Shown here: positions 44,581 through 45,665 of the stretch, piece after piece
Layout of the letters: the number at the start of each line of letters is the position of its first letter
Numbering within the stretch: the first letter of the stretch is position 1
Assembly (NCBI GenBank): GCA_014730345.1
Contig: WJIJ01000009.1
Location: 1 to 45,665 of the forward strand
DNA from: Candidatus Zixiibacteriota bacterium
GTDB taxonomy: Bacteria; Zixibacteria; MSB-5A5; UM-FILTER-46-8
Direction: 5' to 3'
DNA: 45,665 nt
Notes under the pieces: model-generated
Told to the model about the DNA's origin: nothing
Databases searched by the model: none
Seen by the model: the letters and a program-made list of their open reading frames with translations, nothing else
Translations under genes and position numbers: made by a program

Positions 44581-45665
44581 ATGTCAGTTCAAAACAATGT
44601 AATGGATTACGATATCAAAAACGCCCGTAACGCGAAAGAAACATATCAACTCATGAAAAAGCGCCTGTCCGGCGTAGTTCCCGAATTTGAGTTGGAGTAC
44701 AAGGCGGAGCTTGCGTATAAAATTAACAGTCTGAAAAAAGAAAAGAACGCGGTCATTCTGGCCCATAATTATATGGAGCCGGCGTTATATCACAGCGTTT
44801 CCGATTTTACCGGCGATTCACTGGAACTTGCCCGGATTTCCGTTGAGACCGATGCCGATATAATCATATTCTGCGGCGTACGCTTCATGGCCGAAACCGC
44901 CAAAATACTTAACCCTTCCAAGACCGTCCTGCTTCCAGCGCAGAAAGCGGGATGTTCGCTGGCGGCCAGTATTACCGCCGATGATGTCCGCGAGCTCAAG
45001 AAACGCTTCCCCGGGGTGCCGGTCGTAAGTTATGTAAACACCTACGCCTCGGTGAAAGCGGAAACCGATATCTGCTGTACATCGTCCAATGCCTCCCGGG
45101 TTATTGAGTACCTCGCCGAGCAGGGGCACGACCGGGTGATTTTCATACCGGATGAATACCTGGCGAAAAACGTAGCCGCGGAAACCGGACACCCGATTAT
45201 TTTCCCGTCGCTTCCGGGCAAAAGCGATGAAGACGACCCCGAAAACATGAAACGCGTTCTTTACGGCTGGCGGGGAAGGTGCGAAGTGCATGAACAGTTC
45301 ACCGTGGAGGATATCGAAAATGTCCGCGAACAGTTCCCGGACACATTGATACTGGCCCATCCGGAGTGCTCTCCTGAAGTAGTGCGGTCAGCCGATTACT
45401 CGGGAAGCACCAAAAAAATGATTGATTATGTCAAAAATTCCAATGCTCCCCGTTACCTGTTATTGACCGAATGCGCCATGGGAGATAATATCGCCGCTGA
45501 GAATCCGGAGAAAGATATGCTCCGGCTTTGCAGTGTGCGGTGCCCGCACATGAACACGATCACCCTTGAAGACACCTTAAGCGCCCTGAAAAAAACAAGA
45601 TACGAGATTACATTGCCGGAACATATTATCAGCAAAGCGCGTAAATCATTGGACAGGATGCTGGA
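44581..45665 (+). CDS. nadA: Quinolinate synthase NadA (3' end outside window)
   Basis: A 4Fe-4S dehydratase that condenses iminoaspartate with dihydroxyacetone phosphate to quinolinate in NAD synthesis. The frame is open to the window edge (361 codons seen); family length is about 300-370, so little is missing. Substrate and cluster residues: 'NAVILAHNYMEPALYHSVSDF' in pieces, Cys in 'KAGCSLAASI', 'CCTSSNA', 'FIPDEYLAKNVA', Cys in 'AHPECSPEVV', and a Cys in 'CSVRCPHMNTITLEDTL'. 'TECAMGDNI' stands where 'TECGM' is common. The ATG has AGGTG about eight bases upstream. It lies 18 bases after the MIP18 gene, so it is probably transcribed with suf; its cluster may be supplied by that operon. Confidence 0.95.
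   Translation, partial: MSVQNNVMDYDIKNARNAKETYQLMKKRLSGVVPEFELEYKAELAYKINSLKKEKNAVILAHNYMEPALYHSVSDFTGDSLELARISVETDADIIIFCGVRFMAETAKILNPSKTVLLPAQKAGCSLAASITADDVRELKKRFPGVPVVSYVNTYASVKAETDICCTSSNASRVIEYLAEQGHDRVIFIPDEYLAKNVAAETGHPIIFPSLPGKSDEDDPENMKRVLYGWRGRCEVHEQFTVEDIENVREQFPDTLILAHPECSPEVVRSADYSGSTKKMIDYVKNSNAPRYLLLTECAMGDNIAAENPEKDMLRLCSVRCPHMNTITLEDTLSALKKTRYEITLPEHIISKARKSLDRML

Noticed and set aside
1-45665. tRNA, rRNA, integrase, transposase, phage, toxin-antitoxin or defence genes
   Set aside because: I looked for their usual motifs and context and found none.

Overview
The window looks like chromosomal core sequence from an uncultured or poorly sampled Gram-negative bacterium, most likely of the FCB superphylum outside Bacteroidota (Zixibacteria, Latescibacteria, Marinimicrobia or KSB1-type lineages are candidates). 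Three things point there: a secreted lamin-tail-domain protein ends in a type IX-style C-terminal sorting domain; periplasmic and outer-membrane biogenesis factors are present (SurA/PpiD-like, M23 peptidase, DUF3108); and several promoters are ordinary TTGACA-17-TATAAT types rather than the Bacteroidota type. TTG is used unusually often as a start codon. I see no tRNA, rRNA, CRISPR array, insertion sequence, prophage or plasmid gene. The taxonomic placement is inference from gene content. Layout: 1-555 holds a small cysteine-rich protein of unknown function, followed by about 260 bases of GC-rich palindromes. 814-3420 (-) is the secreted triple lamin-tail protein. 3804-7167 (-) holds two thioredoxin-fold proteins (YyaL/SSP411 and a DipZ-type TlpA protein). 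7303-11607 (-) holds a small Cys-rich protein, a LonB-type ATP-dependent protease, a Nudix protein resembling NUDT22, and a small hypothetical. 11756-16092 (-) is the TrkA/TrkH potassium uptake pair plus a polytopic GT-C-like membrane protein. pyrE (-) and rsgA (+) diverge from a compact double promoter near 16770. ppiD-like (-) and an M23 peptidase (+) diverge near 19700, and the M23 gene is followed by a rhomboid protease, a GT2 glycosyltransferase, a DUF3108 protein and a PHP-domain metallohydrolase. The most striking locus is 25963-37627 (-): a single open frame of 3674 codons encoding a hybrid histidine kinase. It has one membrane-anchored extracytoplasmic sensor, about 18 PAS and 2 GAF domains, HisKA, HATPase, two receiver domains and an Hpt domain. 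Its last bases overlap a response regulator with a C-terminal Cys/His cluster and no DNA-binding domain. The right end, 38063-45665 (+), is a SUF iron-sulfur cluster assembly operon: Rrf2 regulator, sufC, sufB, sufD-like, a Rieske ferredoxin, sufS, sufU, a MIP18/SufT-like factor, and then nadA, a 4Fe-4S enzyme that runs off the window. A strong promoter with a possible autoregulatory operator lies in front of it. Working together: the SUF genes form one regulon that builds Fe-S clusters and probably serves nadA directly. The kinase and response regulator form a multi-input phosphorelay whose output cannot be told from sequence. The other clusters are housekeeping (potassium, pyrimidine, ribosome maturation, protein quality control, envelope). 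The items most worth a second look are the giant PAS-array kinase, a palindromic repeat shared by two distant intergenic sites, and the bacterial NUDT22-like protein.
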